Positions 5,511 to 6,345 of a DNA stretch of 6,345 nucleotides are shown here, one piece after another. The position numbers were made by a program, and so were the translations under genes. Numbering within the stretch: the stretch's first letter is position 1; the number at the start of each line of letters is the position of its first letter. The notes under the pieces are model-generated. The model did no database searches. It was given only the letters and a program-made list of their open reading frames with translations, and was not told where the DNA came from. Source of the DNA: a bacterium (GTDB lineage Bacteria; Verrucomicrobiota; Verrucomicrobiae; Limisphaerales; J093); contig JAKCAB010000357.1 of assembly GCA_021839785.1 (NCBI GenBank), positions 1-6,345 of the forward strand. Reading direction: 5' to 3'.

Positions 5511-6345
5511 TCATTTCCCTGATGCCGCGCCGCTGTCGGCGGCCGCGGGCGTCAACTGCTGAAACGGCCATTGCCGCGTCGAGCGGGCCCAGAGCAGGAA
5601 GGCCACCCCGCCCAGCGCCAGCGTGGCCACGCCGTAAAGCAGGACCTTGGCGTCGGTCGTGGCGAGCAAGAAAATCCAGCCCCCCATGGCCACGAAGCAC
5701 GGCAGCGGGTATAGCCACATTTTGTAGGGCCGCGCAAGGTCCGGCCGGTGGCGGCGCAAGAGGATCAACGCGCCGATCTGGCCGATGAACTGGACCCCGA
5801 TCCGCGTGGTCAGCAGCGCCGCAATCACGGTGTCGAGCGGGAAGAAACTGCACACGATGGCGATGCCGCCGATCGTCAGTAATGCCAGGTGCGGGAAATG
5901 CCGCGTGGGATGCAACCGCGCGAAGATGCGGAAGAAACCGCCGTCCAGCGCCGCCGCGTACGGAATGCGCGAGTAGCCGAGCAGCAGGGCGAACACCGAA
6001 CCGAAGGCCGTCCAGCAAATCAACGCCGTGAAGAGCGCCGCCACCTTGCCGCCGTACAACCTTTCCATGAACACCGACACGATGAACTTCGCCGCCGGCC
6101 GCTCGGCCGCGGGCACAAACTCACGCCACGGAATCACACCCACGATGGACAGATTGATCAGCAGGTAAATGACCGCCACGCCGACCAGGCTGAAGAGCAC
6201 CGACCGCGGGATCGTGCGGCCGGGATGCTTGACCTCGTCGCCGATGTAGCAGACGTCGTAGTAACCGAGATAGTCGTAGATGCCGATCGCCGCCGCCGCG
6301 CCCAGACCGTGAAAGAAGCCGAGCGAAAACCGGAAAGCCCCGCCG
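5511..6345 (-). CDS. APC-superfamily amino acid/polyamine permease, 5' end beyond window
   Basis: This integral membrane transporter would move amino acids or related amines across the cytoplasmic membrane. About 277 C-terminal residues are visible; the family usually has 430-500. The segment GYYDVCYIGDEVKHPGRTIP is the highly conserved APC/LAT motif between membrane helices 6 and 7 (compare 'N..yvgeEvknP.rtiPra'). It is followed by VLFSLVGVAVIYLLINLSIV, a long loop with VPAAERPAAKF, and ALICWTAFGSVFALLLGYSR with IPYAAALDGGFF, then several further hydrophobic stretches (HLALLTIGGIAIV; VQFIGQIGALILLRR; PLPCFVAMGGWIFLLATT; LYGVATLALGGVAFLLWA). RRHRPDLARPYKMWLYPLP is the usual cytoplasmic loop before the last helices. 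A GTG at 6198-6200 lies inside the conserved region and is not the start; the frame continues to the right edge. The substrate cannot be assigned. Confidence 0.93.
   Translation of the reverse strand, partial: GGAFRFSLGFFHGLGAAAAIGIYDYLGYYDVCYIGDEVKHPGRTIPRSVLFSLVGVAVIYLLINLSIVGVIPWREFVPAAERPAAKFIVSVFMERLYGGKVAALFTALICWTAFGSVFALLLGYSRIPYAAALDGGFFRIFARLHPTRHFPHLALLTIGGIAIVCSFFPLDTVIAALLTTRIGVQFIGQIGALILLRRHRPDLARPYKMWLYPLPCFVAMGGWIFLLATTDAKVLLYGVATLALGGVAFLLWARSTRQWPFQQLTPAAADSGAASGK

Noticed and set aside
4627..5562. A 311-codon plus-strand open frame opposite the deacetylase
   Set aside because: Antisense shadow of a gene with every catalytic motif intact; composition is Arg/Ala/Val-rich without a domain.
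5371..6018. A 215-codon minus-strand open frame inside the permease region
   Set aside because: It is out of frame with the permease, whose hydrophobic helices and conserved motif are unmistakable.

Overview
The window is GC-rich and gene-dense. It most likely comes from the chromosome of a Verrucomicrobiota bacterium of the Pedosphaera/Limisphaerales kind. This placement is an inference from two lineage-typical signs. One is an ECF sigma factor carrying a long membrane-anchored coiled-coil C-terminal extension. The other is a short fragment with the beta-rich C-terminal tail ending in 'FFRLRRP' that is common on secreted proteins of these bacteria. No rRNA, tRNA, CRISPR array or recognisable transposase was seen.

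Layout, left to right. Positions 1-842 (minus) hold the N-terminal two thirds of a type II secretion/type IV pilus inner-membrane platform protein (GspF/PilC family), running off the left edge. Positions 1014-1418 (minus) encode a compact SET-domain protein, a predicted protein-lysine methyltransferase. Positions 1419-2140 hold no convincing intact gene: the left part looks like non-coding or repeat-derived sequence, and 1708-2058 (plus) is an apparent orphan C-terminal fragment. Positions 2141-3601 (plus) encode the ECF sigma factor fused to a membrane segment and predicted extracytoplasmic domain. A convergent gap follows, with a strong interrupted hairpin at 3672-3713. Three minus-strand genes then share one direction: an APC-type amino acid/polyamine permease (5511-6345, 5' end off the right edge), a histone-deacetylase-superfamily deacetylase (4507-5367) and the DJ-1/PfpI-family glyoxalase ElbB (3772-4428). 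They are read in that order and may be co-transcribed, although the gaps of 143 and 78 bases leave this open.

Functionally, the sigma factor looks like a self-contained membrane-tethered regulator, with no anti-sigma gene visible beside it. The permease and deacetylase pair could handle an amine or acetylated amine, but the substrate cannot be read from sequence. I see no clear new defence or mobile system. The most unusual items are the architecture of the sigma factor, an inverted repeat touching its start codon, the gene fragment with adjoining repeat-like DNA, and a long-range SD/anti-SD-like inverted repeat at the end of the deacetylase gene.
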